From an uncultured Lactobacillus sp. (GTDB taxonomy: Bacteria; Bacillota; Bacilli; Lactobacillales; Lactobacillaceae), in the NCBI GenBank assembly GCA_910587695.1, contig CAJUNC010000008.1, positions 30,815-94,814 of the forward strand: a stretch of DNA of 64,000 bases. The letters are read 5' to 3'. The position numbers were made by a program, and so were the translations under genes. Position 1 is the stretch's first letter; every line of letters begins with the position of its first letter. This document shows, piece by piece, positions 35,416 to 44,152 of the stretch. The notes under the pieces are model-generated. The model was not told where the DNA came from. It made no database searches and saw nothing but the letters and a program-made list of their open reading frames with translations.

Positions 35416-36711
35416 TTACTTAAAAAACATGATTTTGATCTTAAAGCCATCGTCTCCTTGATAGCTCACTTTACCACCGATAGTTGCCAATCTTTCTTGC
35501 ATTTGGGTCAAACCAAAACCGTATTTTATGTCCTGACACCCGCGGCCATTGTCGCTGATATCGACATAATAATATGTTTCATCATGGGTCAATTTTAACC
35601 AGATATGTTGTGCTTGACCATGGCGGATCGAATTGGTGATAGCTTCTTCGATCGTTCTAAAAATAACGATCTCGGTCGTCTTCTCAAAGTCTGCGTCACC
35701 CCATTGATAGTCAAGTTCGATCGTTAAATTGGCGATCTTAGTATAGGGTCTGATCAACTCTTGAAGTGAAGCCTTTAAAGACAACTCTTCTAGTGCACCT
35801 GGACGCATCTTATTTAACGAGCGCCGAACATCAACAATACCTTGGCGCACGATCTCAGATAGATTATGCAACTGCTTTTTAGCACTTTCTTTATCCATAT
35901 CCACAAGAACCAAGACGGCATCGATCCCAGCTGAGATCCCAGTCAATGCATGTCCAAGTGTATCGTGGATCTCGCGTGAAATTCTCTTGCGTTCACGGAT
36001 CTCGGCGTTTTCCTCAGCGACTTCGATGTAGCTTTGAAGTTCAAGGTTAGCACTGTCCATCATGCGTAATTCTTCTTCGATATTGCGTTGCTTATTAGTC
36101 ATATAGACAACATAGGTGAATAGTGACCACGTAAAAGCAACGATGTTCAATGTAACTAACAGATTGCGGATGAACCCTGCTAGAACGGCTAAATTAGTGG
36201 GGAGCGTATTGATATAGACATCTAAAGAAGGCAAAGTCACAAATATGGCCAGTAACTTGTCATTAGACAACAACAAGATGATCCCTGCGACTACAGCAAA
36301 ACTGCCCCAATAAAATTGATTCTTTATGACGCCAGGATCTTTTGTGGAAAAGAAGATATCGGCAAACGCTAAAAAGATCAAGCCACTATATGAAGCATTA
36401 GTCAACCAAAACAATAAAATGATGATGAATAATTCACTTAGTAGCAGTAATTCTGAGTGCTTGTTTTCTTGGTGCTTGCGGCGATAAAAAATAAGCATGA
36501 CTAAAACACCATATAGGATAAAAGTCGACCAGTACATCACGTGAACATTTCCCGGGACAACATTTAGTTTTTTCAGTAAATAAGTGCTCAGATCCCTTTG
36601 TAAGACATAGTTTGTCACTAACAAATATAAACTGGCATTATACATCAATGCGATAAAATTGATGAGGATCAGTCCATAGTAAGCACGTGTAGCTCTTATT
36701 GCTTGTTTCAC
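35416..36711 (-). CDS. NarL-family sensor histidine kinase
   Basis: The 431-residue kinase has about six N-terminal membrane segments, then HisKA_3 motif KRISREIHDTLGHALTGI (phospho-His near residue 246), and an ATPase domain ending DISDNGRGCQDIKYGFGL. Start is GTG 36711, right after the stop of the binding-protein gene, with GGGGTGG 6 bases upstream. With binding proteins encoded on both sides it probably receives sugar signals through them. Confidence 0.88.
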   Translation of the reverse strand: MKQAIRATRAYYGLILINFIALMYNASLYLLVTNYVLQRDLSTYLLKKLNVVPGNVHVMYWSTFILYGVLVMLIFYRRKHQENKHSELLLLSELFIIILLFWLTNASYSGLIFLAFADIFFSTKDPGVIKNQFYWGSFAVVAGIILLLSNDKLLAIFVTLPSLDVYINTLPTNLAVLAGFIRNLLVTLNIVAFTWSLFTYVVYMTNKQRNIEEELRMMDSANLELQSYIEVAEENAEIRERKRISREIHDTLGHALTGISAGIDAVLVLVDMDKESAKKQLHNLSEIVRQGIVDVRRSLNKMRPGALEELSLKASLQELIRPYTKIANLTIELDYQWGDADFEKTTEIVIFRTIEEAITNSIRHGQAQHIWLKLTHDETYYYVDISDNGRGCQDIKYGFGLTQMQERLATIGGKVSYQGDDGFKIKIMFFK

Positions 36712-37671
36712 TTATTGCCACCCCGAAACATCATAGTTTTTGATATTGTTTTTCGTTAATAAATAGACTGGAACGATGATCTCTTTTTTGACTTTTTGAT
36801 GGTCGAATAGTTGATAACATGTCTGCATAACTTTTTTTCCAAGTGCGATCGGAGACTGAGCCACAGTCGCTTTGGCATTTGGATCACTTAATAACAGCTT
36901 TTTCATATCGATCGATCCATCGATCCCATAAACAGGAATCCTGTCCTTGAGCGCCAAAGAGTCCAAAGCAGCCAAAGCCCCGATCGCACTTTGATCATCT
37001 AAAGCCATGATCGCGTCAAATTTTTTGGGTCCTTGTTGAAGCGTTTTTAAAGTCTGCTTTAAAGCGATATCTGTTTGCCCTAGAGTTTCGACATTTTGGG
37101 TGATCTGGTATTTAGAGCTATCAAGTGTTGTTAAAAAACCAGCGTAACGTTCTTTGACAGATAAAGCGTTCCAGTGGCGTAAAACCAAGATGTTTGCCGT
37201 ACGGTTATTTTTCATTAAATATTGGGCACTTAGTCTACCTGCTCGAAAATTATCGGATACGATGCTACTATCGATATAGCTGGAATCACTTAATTGACTA
37301 TCAACGGCGATGATCTTGATCTTTTTTTCATGGGCGTTGCGGAGTGCCTGTTGGATCTTTTTATTTTCCCCATCGACTGGATTGATAACGATAACGCTTA
37401 CTTTTTTCTCAATGAATTCTTCGATCTGCTGACATTGTTTATCCACATCTAAGGCTGGATCACGGGTGTATAAAATATCGCCTTTGAGATCAGTGGCTTT
37501 TTTTAACTCTTCATTGATAGCTTGGTAAAAACTGTTATTTAAAGTCATATAAGTTGCCCCTATTTTTTGTGGGCCTTTTATCATAAAGAGGGAGGCTAGC
37601 CAGATCAAAAAAATAAGGACGGTCATAAGTAAAACAGTTAAAATTAGTCGACGATCAATTTTTAACAGCAT
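36712..37671 (-). CDS. Membrane-tethered ribose/galactose-type sugar-binding protein
   Basis: The 319-residue protein has one N-terminal hydrophobic segment and a periplasmic-binding-protein type 1 fold (KKVSVIVINPVDGENKK, KIIAVDSQLSD, FDAIMALDDQSAIGALAALD). It lacks a lipobox Cys. As first gene of an operon with a kinase and regulator, and without permease genes, it most likely acts as an extracellular sensor for the kinase. Direct transport use is less likely. Confidence 0.82.
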   Translation of the reverse strand: MLLKIDRRLILTVLLMTVLIFLIWLASLFMIKGPQKIGATYMTLNNSFYQAINEELKKATDLKGDILYTRDPALDVDKQCQQIEEFIEKKVSVIVINPVDGENKKIQQALRNAHEKKIKIIAVDSQLSDSSYIDSSIVSDNFRAGRLSAQYLMKNNRTANILVLRHWNALSVKERYAGFLTTLDSSKYQITQNVETLGQTDIALKQTLKTLQQGPKKFDAIMALDDQSAIGALAALDSLALKDRIPVYGIDGSIDMKKLLLSDPNAKATVAQSPIALGKKVMQTCYQLFDHQKVKKEIIVPVYLLTKNNIKNYDVSGWQ

Positions 37672-37799
37672 TTTTGTCGGTACCTCCCGCCAAATTTTTT
37701 AGTAAAATTATAACATTATTCAAATATAAATTGTTAAATAACGTTAGAAAGAAATGAGCTCTTATATTAATTTTACAAATAGTAGCTTATTTTTTCATG

Positions 37800-37918
37800 T
37801 GACAAATGTCATGTTAAGTGAAAGATAAGTGCTCTTTTTATGTGTATTTTGTCACCTAAAGTAGTGACTGAGCTCACTTGTTGCGATTGTCAGGAAGCGG
37901 TTACAATTTTTGTATGAT
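37800..37918 (+). promoter_or_regulatory. Mannose-family PTS control region
   Basis: Inverted repeats TGACA-AA-TGTCA (37800-37811), GTCAC-N8-GTGAC (37851-37868) and AGTGA-N6-TCACT (37863-37878) crowd the space between the divergent operons and share a GTGA/TCAC core, as expected for a dimeric regulator. A cre-like AGGAAGCGGTTACA (37892-37905) and a -10-like TATGAT (37913-37918) follow. The -35 is weak, which fits activation by the response regulator. Confidence 0.55.
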
Positions 37919-37956
37919 GAAGATCATCAAATATTATAGATAAGGAGAATAAATTT

Positions 37957-38943
37957 ATGGTAGGAATTATTCTTGCTAGTCACGGTGGATTTGCAGAAGG
38001 GATCCATCAATCAGCGGAAATGATCTTTGGACCACAAGATGAATTTGAAAGCTGTATTTTAAAACCCGATGAAGGCCCTGATGACATCAAGCGTAAATTA
38101 AAAGAAGCTGTTGCTAGTTTTGATGATCAGGCTGAAGTTTTATTTTTGGTCGATCTTTTTGGGGGAACGCCTTTTAACCAAGCAGCTAGTCTAGTAGCCG
38201 ATCACAAAGACAAATGGGCGATCGTTTCAGGGATGAATTTACCAATGGTCATCGAAGCTTTGAGTCAACGCTTTTCGGTCACTTCTGCTAAAGAGATAGC
38301 TAAGGCGATCGTGCCAACTGGAAATGAGGGCATCAAGACTTATCCCGAAGATCTCTTGCCAAAAAAACCACAGCCACAGGTGAGCCAAAAGCAAGGACAA
38401 AAGATCCCAGAAGGTACAGTATTAGGTGATGGTAAGATCGAATATGTTTTGGCCAGAGTCGATACGCGCCTTTTACATGGACAAGTCGCTACTGGTTGGA
38501 CGCATACGACGCATCCAAACCGGATCATCGTCGTCTCCGATACGGTGTGTCATGATAAGCTACGGACGAGCATGATCAAGCAAGCTGCGCCAAATGGGGT
38601 CAAAGTATCAGTCGCACCGATCAAGAACATGGTCAAAGCTAATGACGATCCACGTTTTGGTGATACACGGGCGTTAGTTTTATTTGAGACCGTTGAAGAT
38701 GCTTTAGCTGCGATCAAAGCAGGGGTGGAGATCAAAGAGATCAATCTAGGCTCTTCGGCGTATAAAGAAGGCAAAGTCAACGTGACTAAAGCTTTATCTT
38801 TTGATCAAACAGATGTTGATGCGATCAAAGAATTACAAAATATGGGAGTCAAATTCGATGTTCGAGGTGTTCCAAGTGATCAACCGGCTAACATTGATGA
38901 CTTGATCCGCTCAGCTGAGAAGAAATTAGCTGAAAAGAAATAA
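37957..38943 (+). CDS. PTS mannose-family EIIAB component
   Basis: The 328-residue protein has an N-terminal EIIA domain (GIILASHGGFAEG with His9, FLVDLFGGTPFNQ) and a C-terminal EIIB domain (YVLARVDTRLLHGQVATGW, active His) joined by a Gln/Pro/Lys linker around residues 138-155. It carries phosphate to mannose, glucose or a similar sugar. It heads the operon EIIAB-EIIC-EIID-ManO. Confidence 0.93.
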   Translation: MVGIILASHGGFAEGIHQSAEMIFGPQDEFESCILKPDEGPDDIKRKLKEAVASFDDQAEVLFLVDLFGGTPFNQAASLVADHKDKWAIVSGMNLPMVIEALSQRFSVTSAKEIAKAIVPTGNEGIKTYPEDLLPKKPQPQVSQKQGQKIPEGTVLGDGKIEYVLARVDTRLLHGQVATGWTHTTHPNRIIVVSDTVCHDKLRTSMIKQAAPNGVKVSVAPIKNMVKANDDPRFGDTRALVLFETVEDALAAIKAGVEIKEINLGSSAYKEGKVNVTKALSFDQTDVDAIKELQNMGVKFDVRGVPSDQPANIDDLIRSAEKKLAEKK

Positions 38944-38960
38944 TTTGGGAGGAAAAATAG

Positions 38961-39770
38961 ATGAGTACGCTTCAAATCATTTTAGTCGTAATCGTAGCAT
39001 TTATTGTAGGTTGTAGTTCTGTTAATGACCAGATCGAGACCTATCAGCCGATCGTAGCTTGTTCGTTGATCGGTTTAGTTACTGGTCACCTTGAACTGGG
39101 TGTTATGTTAGGTGGTAGCTTACAGTTGATCACTATGGGTTGGGCCAATGTTGGCGCTGCGATGGCGCCAGATGCAGCTTTAGCCGGAGTCGCTTCTGCA
39201 ATCATTTTAATTGAAGGTAACCAAGGATCACAAGGGATCGGACCAGCGATCGCTTTAGCTGTTCCATTGGCTGTTGCTGGCCTTGGGTTAACGATGTTAG
39301 TTCGGACTGCAACTGTATTTATTGCCCATATCATGGATAGTCGAGCAGAAGAAGCCGATATGAATGGGATCCAAATATGGCATTTTATCGGGATGGCACT
39401 GCAAGGACTGCGGGTCGCTATTCCAGCTTTACTGTTGATGCTCATTCCAGTAAACGTTGTGCGCCAAGGCCTTGAAGCAATGCCAGAATGGTTGACTGCT
39501 GGAATGACGATCGGTGGTGGTATGGTCGTTGCTGTTGGTTATGCGATGGTCATCAATATGATGTCTAGTCGCGAAGTATGGCCGTTCTTTTTCCTAGGCT
39601 TTGCACTTGCAGCGATCGAACAATTGACATTGATCTCTTTAGGTATCATCGGCGTTTGCTTGGCTGTCTTGTTCCTTGCACTTGAAGGTAAAGGTGGCAA
39701 TTCGAATGGTTCATCCACAGGTGGTGGGGGTTCAGATGATCCTCTGGGAGAAATTTTAGAAGAACTCTGA
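38961..39770 (+). CDS. PTS mannose-family EIIC component
   Basis: The 269-residue integral membrane protein has the family N-terminus (ILVVIVAFIVGCSSVNDQIETYQPIVACSLIGLVTGH) and GGSLQLITMGWANVGAAMAPD. It forms the sugar channel with EIID. The C-terminus is Gly/Ser-rich. In related bacteria this protein and EIID are the receptors of class IIa bacteriocins, which ties it to the immunity gene at 573. Confidence 0.93.
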   Translation: MSTLQIILVVIVAFIVGCSSVNDQIETYQPIVACSLIGLVTGHLELGVMLGGSLQLITMGWANVGAAMAPDAALAGVASAIILIEGNQGSQGIGPAIALAVPLAVAGLGLTMLVRTATVFIAHIMDSRAEEADMNGIQIWHFIGMALQGLRVAIPALLLMLIPVNVVRQGLEAMPEWLTAGMTIGGGMVVAVGYAMVINMMSSREVWPFFFLGFALAAIEQLTLISLGIIGVCLAVLFLALEGKGGNSNGSSTGGGGSDDPLGEILEEL

Positions 39771-39808
39771 CCAATTTTAAATATCATTGAAAGGAATGGA
39801 GCATTATT

Positions 39809-40726
39809 ATGAATAACGATAAAAAAATTAGTTTATCTAAAGCAGATCGCTTTAAAATGTTTATGCGTTCATATTTTCTTTTGAGTTCTTTTAACTACGA
39901 AAGAATGCAAAATGGTGGGGTAGCCTACACCTTGATCCCTGCCATCAAAAAGCTATATTCTAAAAAAGAAGACCGAGCAGCAGCTTTAAAGCGGCACTTA
40001 GAATTTTTCAATACGCATCCTTTTATGGCTAACCCGATCTTTGGGGTAACGATGGCGTTAGAAGAAGAAAGAGCTAACAGTGCTGATGTCGATGATGCAG
40101 CGATCTCTGGGGTCAAGATTGGGATGATGGGACCGTTAGCTGGTGCTGGGGATCCACTTTTCTGGTTCACCTTACGTCCGATCTTGCTGTCTTTAGGAGC
40201 TTCATTGGCTGTTTCAGGTAATATTCTTGGACCGCTATTATTCTTTATCTTGTGGAACATCATGGCAGCAGCTGTTAAGTGGTATACCCAAGAGTTTGGC
40301 TATAGAGCAGGTGTTTCGATCACAGACGATCTTTCAGGTGGCCTTTTGCAAAAAGTGACTCGAGGGGCATCTATGATGGGGATGTTTGTTATCGGGGCTT
40401 TGATCCAACGTTGGGTCTCGATCACATTTACGCCGGTCGTGTCTCAAGTCAAACAACAAAAAGGCACTTATATCGAATGGGATAAACTTCCTGAAGGTGC
40501 TAAGGGGTTAAAGGAAGCTTTTAGCCAATATGCGGCTGGTCGTTCGATCGATGCGACAAAAGTTACAACGTTACAGGATAACTTGAATCAATTAGTTCCA
40601 GGTTTAGCGGCTTTGGGCCTGACTTTCCTTTGCATGTATCTCTTAAAGAAAAAAGTCTCACCGATCATCATCATTTTGGGGATCTTTGTCTTAGCGATCC
40701 TATTCCACGTGATCGGATTATTATAA
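39809..40726 (+). CDS. PTS mannose-family EIID component
   Basis: A 305-residue membrane protein with typical EIID blocks: SYFLLSSFNYERMQNGGVAY, FFNTHPFMANPIFG, MGPLAGAGDPLFWFTLRP, and a C-terminal membrane helix. It pairs with EIIC in the translocation unit. The stretch around residues 205-255 (VKQQKGTYIEWDKLPEGAK) is an extracytoplasmic-type loop found in the glucose/mannose subgroup. Confidence 0.93.
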   Translation: MNNDKKISLSKADRFKMFMRSYFLLSSFNYERMQNGGVAYTLIPAIKKLYSKKEDRAAALKRHLEFFNTHPFMANPIFGVTMALEEERANSADVDDAAISGVKIGMMGPLAGAGDPLFWFTLRPILLSLGASLAVSGNILGPLLFFILWNIMAAAVKWYTQEFGYRAGVSITDDLSGGLLQKVTRGASMMGMFVIGALIQRWVSITFTPVVSQVKQQKGTYIEWDKLPEGAKGLKEAFSQYAAGRSIDATKVTTLQDNLNQLVPGLAALGLTFLCMYLLKKKVSPIIIILGIFVLAILFHVIGLL

Positions 40727-40744
40727 AAGAAAGGATAAATTCAA

Positions 40745-41116
40745 ATGGTCAAGTCACTGAATACGATAAGAGAGCTTACAGATAAGGGAACTTGGTATCG
40801 TAATGGTCCTTTTTATGGCAATGTCATGGTCGGTGACTATGCCTTTGAATTTTACAATGAGACCAAGCTACAAGATTATATCCAAATTCCTTGGGATGAG
40901 ATCACTTATGTAGTCGTTGATTACTATTTTGGCGGTAAATATATCCCACGTTTTGAGATCAGAACTAAGAAGAATGGTAGGTTTAGATTTTCAACGCGCA
41001 ATAGCCGTGCTACTTTAAAAGCAATTCAAAAGCACTTGCCTCGTGAGAGTTTGCGTAAAGCACCAAGTGTTGGTCAGATCTTAAAGCAGCGTTTCAATAA
41101 TTTACGTCGAAGCTAA
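40745..41116 (+). CDS. manO: DUF956/ManO-type protein
   Basis: A 123-residue protein with the DUF956 pattern (NTIRELTDKGTWYRN, GDYAFEFYN, IPWDEITYVVVDYYFGGKYIPRF). Genes of this family follow glucose/mannose PTS operons in Firmicutes and are thought to modulate them. Spacing of 18 bases after EIID puts it in the operon. Confidence 0.9.
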   Translation: MVKSLNTIRELTDKGTWYRNGPFYGNVMVGDYAFEFYNETKLQDYIQIPWDEITYVVVDYYFGGKYIPRFEIRTKKNGRFRFSTRNSRATLKAIQKHLPRESLRKAPSVGQILKQRFNNLRRS

Positions 41117-41121
41117 TAAAG

Positions 41122-41155
41122 CAGCTATTCAGATGAGGATCTGGGTAGCTGTTTT
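41122..41155 (+). terminator. Mannose PTS operon terminator
   Basis: CAGCTA and CAGAT in the left arm pair with ATCTG and TAGCTG in the right arm (41122-41151), followed by TTTTGTG. Confidence 0.8.
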
Positions 41156-41179
41156 GTGTTTTGATAGATGTAGCCTGTC

Positions 41180-41785
41180 TCAATCAGGAACGTTTTGTTG
41201 AGCGAGGTAGATTCCAAAATCTTTCAACATTTCAGGAAGATCATATACTGTTTTGCCGGAAAAAGAGATACTCGTTTTTTCGCCAGGTTCTTTAGTTGTA
41301 AATAGGTCATAGGCTGTTATCAGCTTTTCAACTTGAGGGATCGCTAGTTTTTCAAACAAGAATTCACAGTCTATGATCGTTTGGCTATATAACGTGACAA
41401 GGTTATATGAGCGGCGCATGATCTCAGTTTGGCTTTCGTGACAACCGATGCCCCAACTGATCATACCATCCTCAAATAACAAATCACGATAACGGATCAC
41501 GATGATAAGGGCTTCTTCAACAGTCAAGCCATCAATAAAATACACGTCGTGGTGTGTGTTGGCTAAGACATGCGGCCGGAGTTCAAATTTCTGTTCCTCA
41601 GTAACAGCGACAGGTAATTCTAAAATGAAAAATAAAGGTTCATTACGGGTAGCAATAAAACCTGTGATCAGATCAAATATTTTATCAGCACTAACATTAG
41701 CACAGATACTATTTTCTTGAAGTTCGTAGCTTTCATCAAGGCGTTTTGCCTGTGGTACGTGAAATCCTTTGTTTAAATTTAACAT
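41180..41785 (-). CDS. Unknown protein, 201 aa
   Basis: A soluble protein with mixed alpha/beta pattern (FFILELPVAVTEEQKFELRP, HHDVYFIDGLTVEEALIIV) and no catalytic motif I recognise. It follows a GGAGGAG site. The layout recalls lactobacillar DUF proteins of unknown role; I cannot name one. It is convergent with manO and divergent from the HAD gene. Confidence 0.65.
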   Translation of the reverse strand: MLNLNKGFHVPQAKRLDESYELQENSICANVSADKIFDLITGFIATRNEPLFFILELPVAVTEEQKFELRPHVLANTHHDVYFIDGLTVEEALIIVIRYRDLLFEDGMISWGIGCHESQTEIMRRSYNLVTLYSQTIIDCEFLFEKLAIPQVEKLITAYDLFTTKEPGEKTSISFSGKTVYDLPEMLKDFGIYLAQQNVPD

Positions 41786-41820
41786 ATATACTCCTCCATT
41801 TCTTACACTATCTATGATAG

Positions 41821-42012
41821 TTGATGGGATCGGGAAAATATTCCACCAAATTTAAAAGTCTAGAGGCAAATTCTGCCACTGAGTTGTGGGAGCATAAAAA
41901 TGTGAGAAATGATGTTGTATTTTGTGTGGCAGAAGATGACGATCATCAGGTTGAGATCAAAGAATTAGTTCAAAAGTATCATTACGTGTTAGTTGATAGC
42001 GCTTTAGTGTAG
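41821..42012 (+). CDS. Possible small protein, 62-63 aa
   Basis: An open frame beginning TTG-ATG encodes an acidic peptide (VVFCVAEDDDHQVEIKELVQKYHYVLVDSALV). No ribosome site is visible before it, so it may be a remnant of a longer gene or non-coding. It ends 37 bases before the HAD gene. Confidence 0.3.
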   Translation: MMGSGKYSTKFKSLEANSATELWEHKNVRNDVVFCVAEDDDHQVEIKELVQKYHYVLVDSALV

Positions 42013-42049
42013 AATAGAGACAGATGCAATAGAAGGTAGGGATTTTGTT

Positions 42050-42868
42050 ATGGATATTAAACTGATCGCGATCGATATTGATGGGACTTTGGTCAATTCT
42101 AAAGGGCAATTGACGCCAAAAGTCAAAGAAACTATCAAACAAGCAACTGCTCAAGGGATCAAAGTCGTCATTTGTACAGGACGTCCGTTAGCTGGAGTGA
42201 GCGATCTGTTGGCACAGCTAGATCTAGCAGATCAAGATGACCAATATGTAGTTTGTTTTGGTGGGGCAGTCGTTGAGACCACGAGTGGCAAGCTGATCTT
42301 CCAAAAAAAGATCAGTTACGACGATTTTGTCGACTTAGAAGCGATCGCGCGTAAATTAAATTTGCATTTCCAAGCGATCAATACAGAGCGGATCTACACT
42401 TGTAACAAGGATATTGGTTATTACACACTCTATGAAGCAAATTTGGTGTCAATGCCGATCTCATACCGGACACCTGAAGAAATGCGCGAGATCCCACTTG
42501 TCAAAGCTATGTATATTGAAGATGCTGAAATTCTTGACCCCGCGATCGCCAAGCAGGAATATTTTGAACCTGTCAAAGATCGCTTAGACCTGATGAAGAC
42601 AGCACCATTTTATTACGAAGCTTATGCGAAAGGTGTCAATAAGGGCAATGCGCTTGTTAAATTATGTGAGATCCTTGATTTGACGGCGGATAATGTGATG
42701 GCGATCGGGGATGAGGAAAATGATATCTCAATGCTCAAATTTGCAGGTACAGGTGTCGCAATGGGCAATGCGATCCCAGCGGTCAAAGAAGTTGCCACCC
42801 ACCATACCATGGATAATGACCACGATGGAGTAGCCCAAGCGATCAGTGAAATAGCACTGAAAAAATAA
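42050..42868 (+). CDS. HAD-superfamily Cof-type sugar phosphatase
   Basis: The 272-residue protein carries HAD motif I IAIDIDGTLVNSKG, motif II VICTGRPLAG, a Lys in NKGNALVKL, and motif IV GDEENDISMLKFAGTGVAMGNA, with the C2-type cap of the Cof/YidA subgroup. Such enzymes dephosphorylate sugar phosphates and other small phosphates in the cytoplasm. Substrate cannot be read from sequence. Confidence 0.9.
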   Translation: MDIKLIAIDIDGTLVNSKGQLTPKVKETIKQATAQGIKVVICTGRPLAGVSDLLAQLDLADQDDQYVVCFGGAVVETTSGKLIFQKKISYDDFVDLEAIARKLNLHFQAINTERIYTCNKDIGYYTLYEANLVSMPISYRTPEEMREIPLVKAMYIEDAEILDPAIAKQEYFEPVKDRLDLMKTAPFYYEAYAKGVNKGNALVKLCEILDLTADNVMAIGDEENDISMLKFAGTGVAMGNAIPAVKEVATHHTMDNDHDGVAQAISEIALKK

Positions 42869-42884
42869 CGAGAAATAGAGGACT

Positions 42885-42917
42885 TAGACCTATGCTGAAC
42901 GGTGTAGGTCTATTTTT
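42885..42917 (+). terminator. Intrinsic terminator
   Basis: TAGACCTA (42885-42892) pairs with TAGGTCTA (42905-42912), followed by TTTTT. Confidence 0.85.
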
Positions 42918-43033
42918 GTTGTACAAATTATAAAAAACGTTGGATATTAGTAAGTCTTAGTGTTAAAATTCTATTTGAAAATGATGTGTTTTAAGTAAGA
43001 AAGAGATAAATTATTGAGCAAATAGAGGATACT

Positions 43034-43504
43034 ATGCAAAGAAAATACAAGTTAGTTGTGATTGTGATCCTTAGTCTATTTTTGATAGGCGGAGCTAGTA
43101 TGGTGCTCATTAAGGAAGTAGAACATTTGCGGATCGAAAGACAAAAATGTCAAAAAGCCGAGTCGATCAAGGAAAGTAAAAAAGAGGTCAAAGCACGACA
43201 AAAAATAGCCTTGTGGGTCGTACAACATTATGAAGGACCAGAAATCAAGATAATTGAGATAGGAAAAATAAAGACACATGGAATATTAGGTTCCGGCGGA
43301 AGTAGTGTTTCTGTTGTTATAAATTCAAAAAAGAAAAATATGATTGAGGGTATAGGAGTTGATGAGCAAGGTGATCCGATAAGTGCAGGATTCTCTTTTA
43401 CAGATAGTGATTATAAATACGTAGAAGAAAAATTATCGAATAAAAATTTAGATGGAATCAATATTTTATATTGGGAGGAAGAAAATGATACTAGATTTAA
43501 ATGA
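43034..43504 (+). CDS. Membrane-anchored protein, copy 1 (candidate immunity protein)
   Basis: A 156-residue protein with one N-terminal membrane segment (VVIVILSLFLIGGASMVLI), a charged coil (ESIKESKKEVK) and an outward domain containing KIALWVVQHYEGPE and GILGSGGSSVSVVIN. It is closely similar over its whole length to the protein at 43691. There is no lipobox Cys. It stands directly before a broken toxin start, as copy 2 stands before the intact toxin, so it probably neutralises or partners the toxin outside the membrane. The family name is unknown to me. Confidence 0.75.
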   Translation: MQRKYKLVVIVILSLFLIGGASMVLIKEVEHLRIERQKCQKAESIKESKKEVKARQKIALWVVQHYEGPEIKIIEIGKIKTHGILGSGGSSVSVVINSKKKNMIEGIGVDEQGDPISAGFSFTDSDYKYVEEKLSNKNLDGINILYWEEENDTRFK

Positions 43505-43697
43505 ATTTAATCAGTTGTCTAATAAGGTATACGATATTGATCCGTTGAAGGAAAGTAATGGACAAGAAGGGAAAAATTTAGATGGTACAAACTATAAAGT
43601 CCTCGACATCTTCCGTAATGGCACTTATGGCGATAAGAATCAACCACATGCAGGCGATGACAGTTGCACCAAATTATATAGGAGCAAATTATGCTAA
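43485..43697 (+). pseudogene. Broken N-terminal copy of the lipase-like toxin gene
   Basis: ATG 43485 follows TTGGGAGGAAG and starts inside the end of copy 1. The frame encodes a start region parallel to the toxin at 44153: NYKVLDIFRNGTYGDKN matches EYKILDISRNGTYGNKK. Then a small deletion shifts the frame within a block still identical in DNA (CCACATGCAGGCGATGACAG), and the homology ends at about 43670, where copy 2 begins. Only the first 55 codons or so survive. It is a scar of a tandem duplication. Confidence 0.75.
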
Positions 43698-44149
43698 AAA
43701 ATAAAAAGATACGAGTAGTAGTTGTTGTAGTTCTTAGTTTATTTTTGATAGGAGGAGCTAGTATGGCGATCATTAAGGGAGTAGAGCATTTGCGGATCGA
43801 AAGAAAAAAACGTCAAAAAGCCGAGTCGATCAAGGAAAGTAAAAAAGAAGTCAAAGAGCAAGCCGAGGCTAGACAGAAGATAGCATTGTGGGTCGTACAG
43901 CATTTTGAAGGACCAGAACCGATAAAAGAGATAAAAGTTGGAAAAATAAGATCATATGGAATACTTGGCTCTGGTGGTAGTGCAGTGTCAGTAATGATAA
44001 ATAATAACGAAAAATATGTTATTGATGGGATAAGTGTTGAAAAAAATGGTATGCCAAGAGGAAATGCTGTGTACAGTGATGATATCAACTATGTTTTTGA
44101 TAGTAAAAAAACACTAAATGGGATTGTAGTAAGTTATTGGGAGGAATAA
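43691..44149 (+). CDS. Membrane-anchored protein, copy 2 (candidate immunity protein)
   Basis: A 152-residue protein with the same design as copy 1: membrane segment VVVVVLSLFLIGGASMAII, charged linker with a 4-residue insertion (EQAE), then KIALWVVQHFEGPE and GILGSGGSAVSVMIN. Divergence rises towards the C-terminus, where the two copies may recognise different toxins. Its stop lies 3 bases before the intact toxin gene, with a GGGAGG site inside its end. Confidence 0.75.
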   Translation: MLKNKKIRVVVVVVLSLFLIGGASMAIIKGVEHLRIERKKRQKAESIKESKKEVKEQAEARQKIALWVVQHFEGPEPIKEIKVGKIRSYGILGSGGSAVSVMINNNEKYVIDGISVEKNGMPRGNAVYSDDINYVFDSKKTLNGIVVSYWEE

Positions 44150-44152
44150 TCA

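Noticed and set aside
43034..44149. Lipoprotein immunity like TilA
   Set aside because: Neither copy has a Cys after the hydrophobic segment, so they are membrane-anchored but not lipoproteins.
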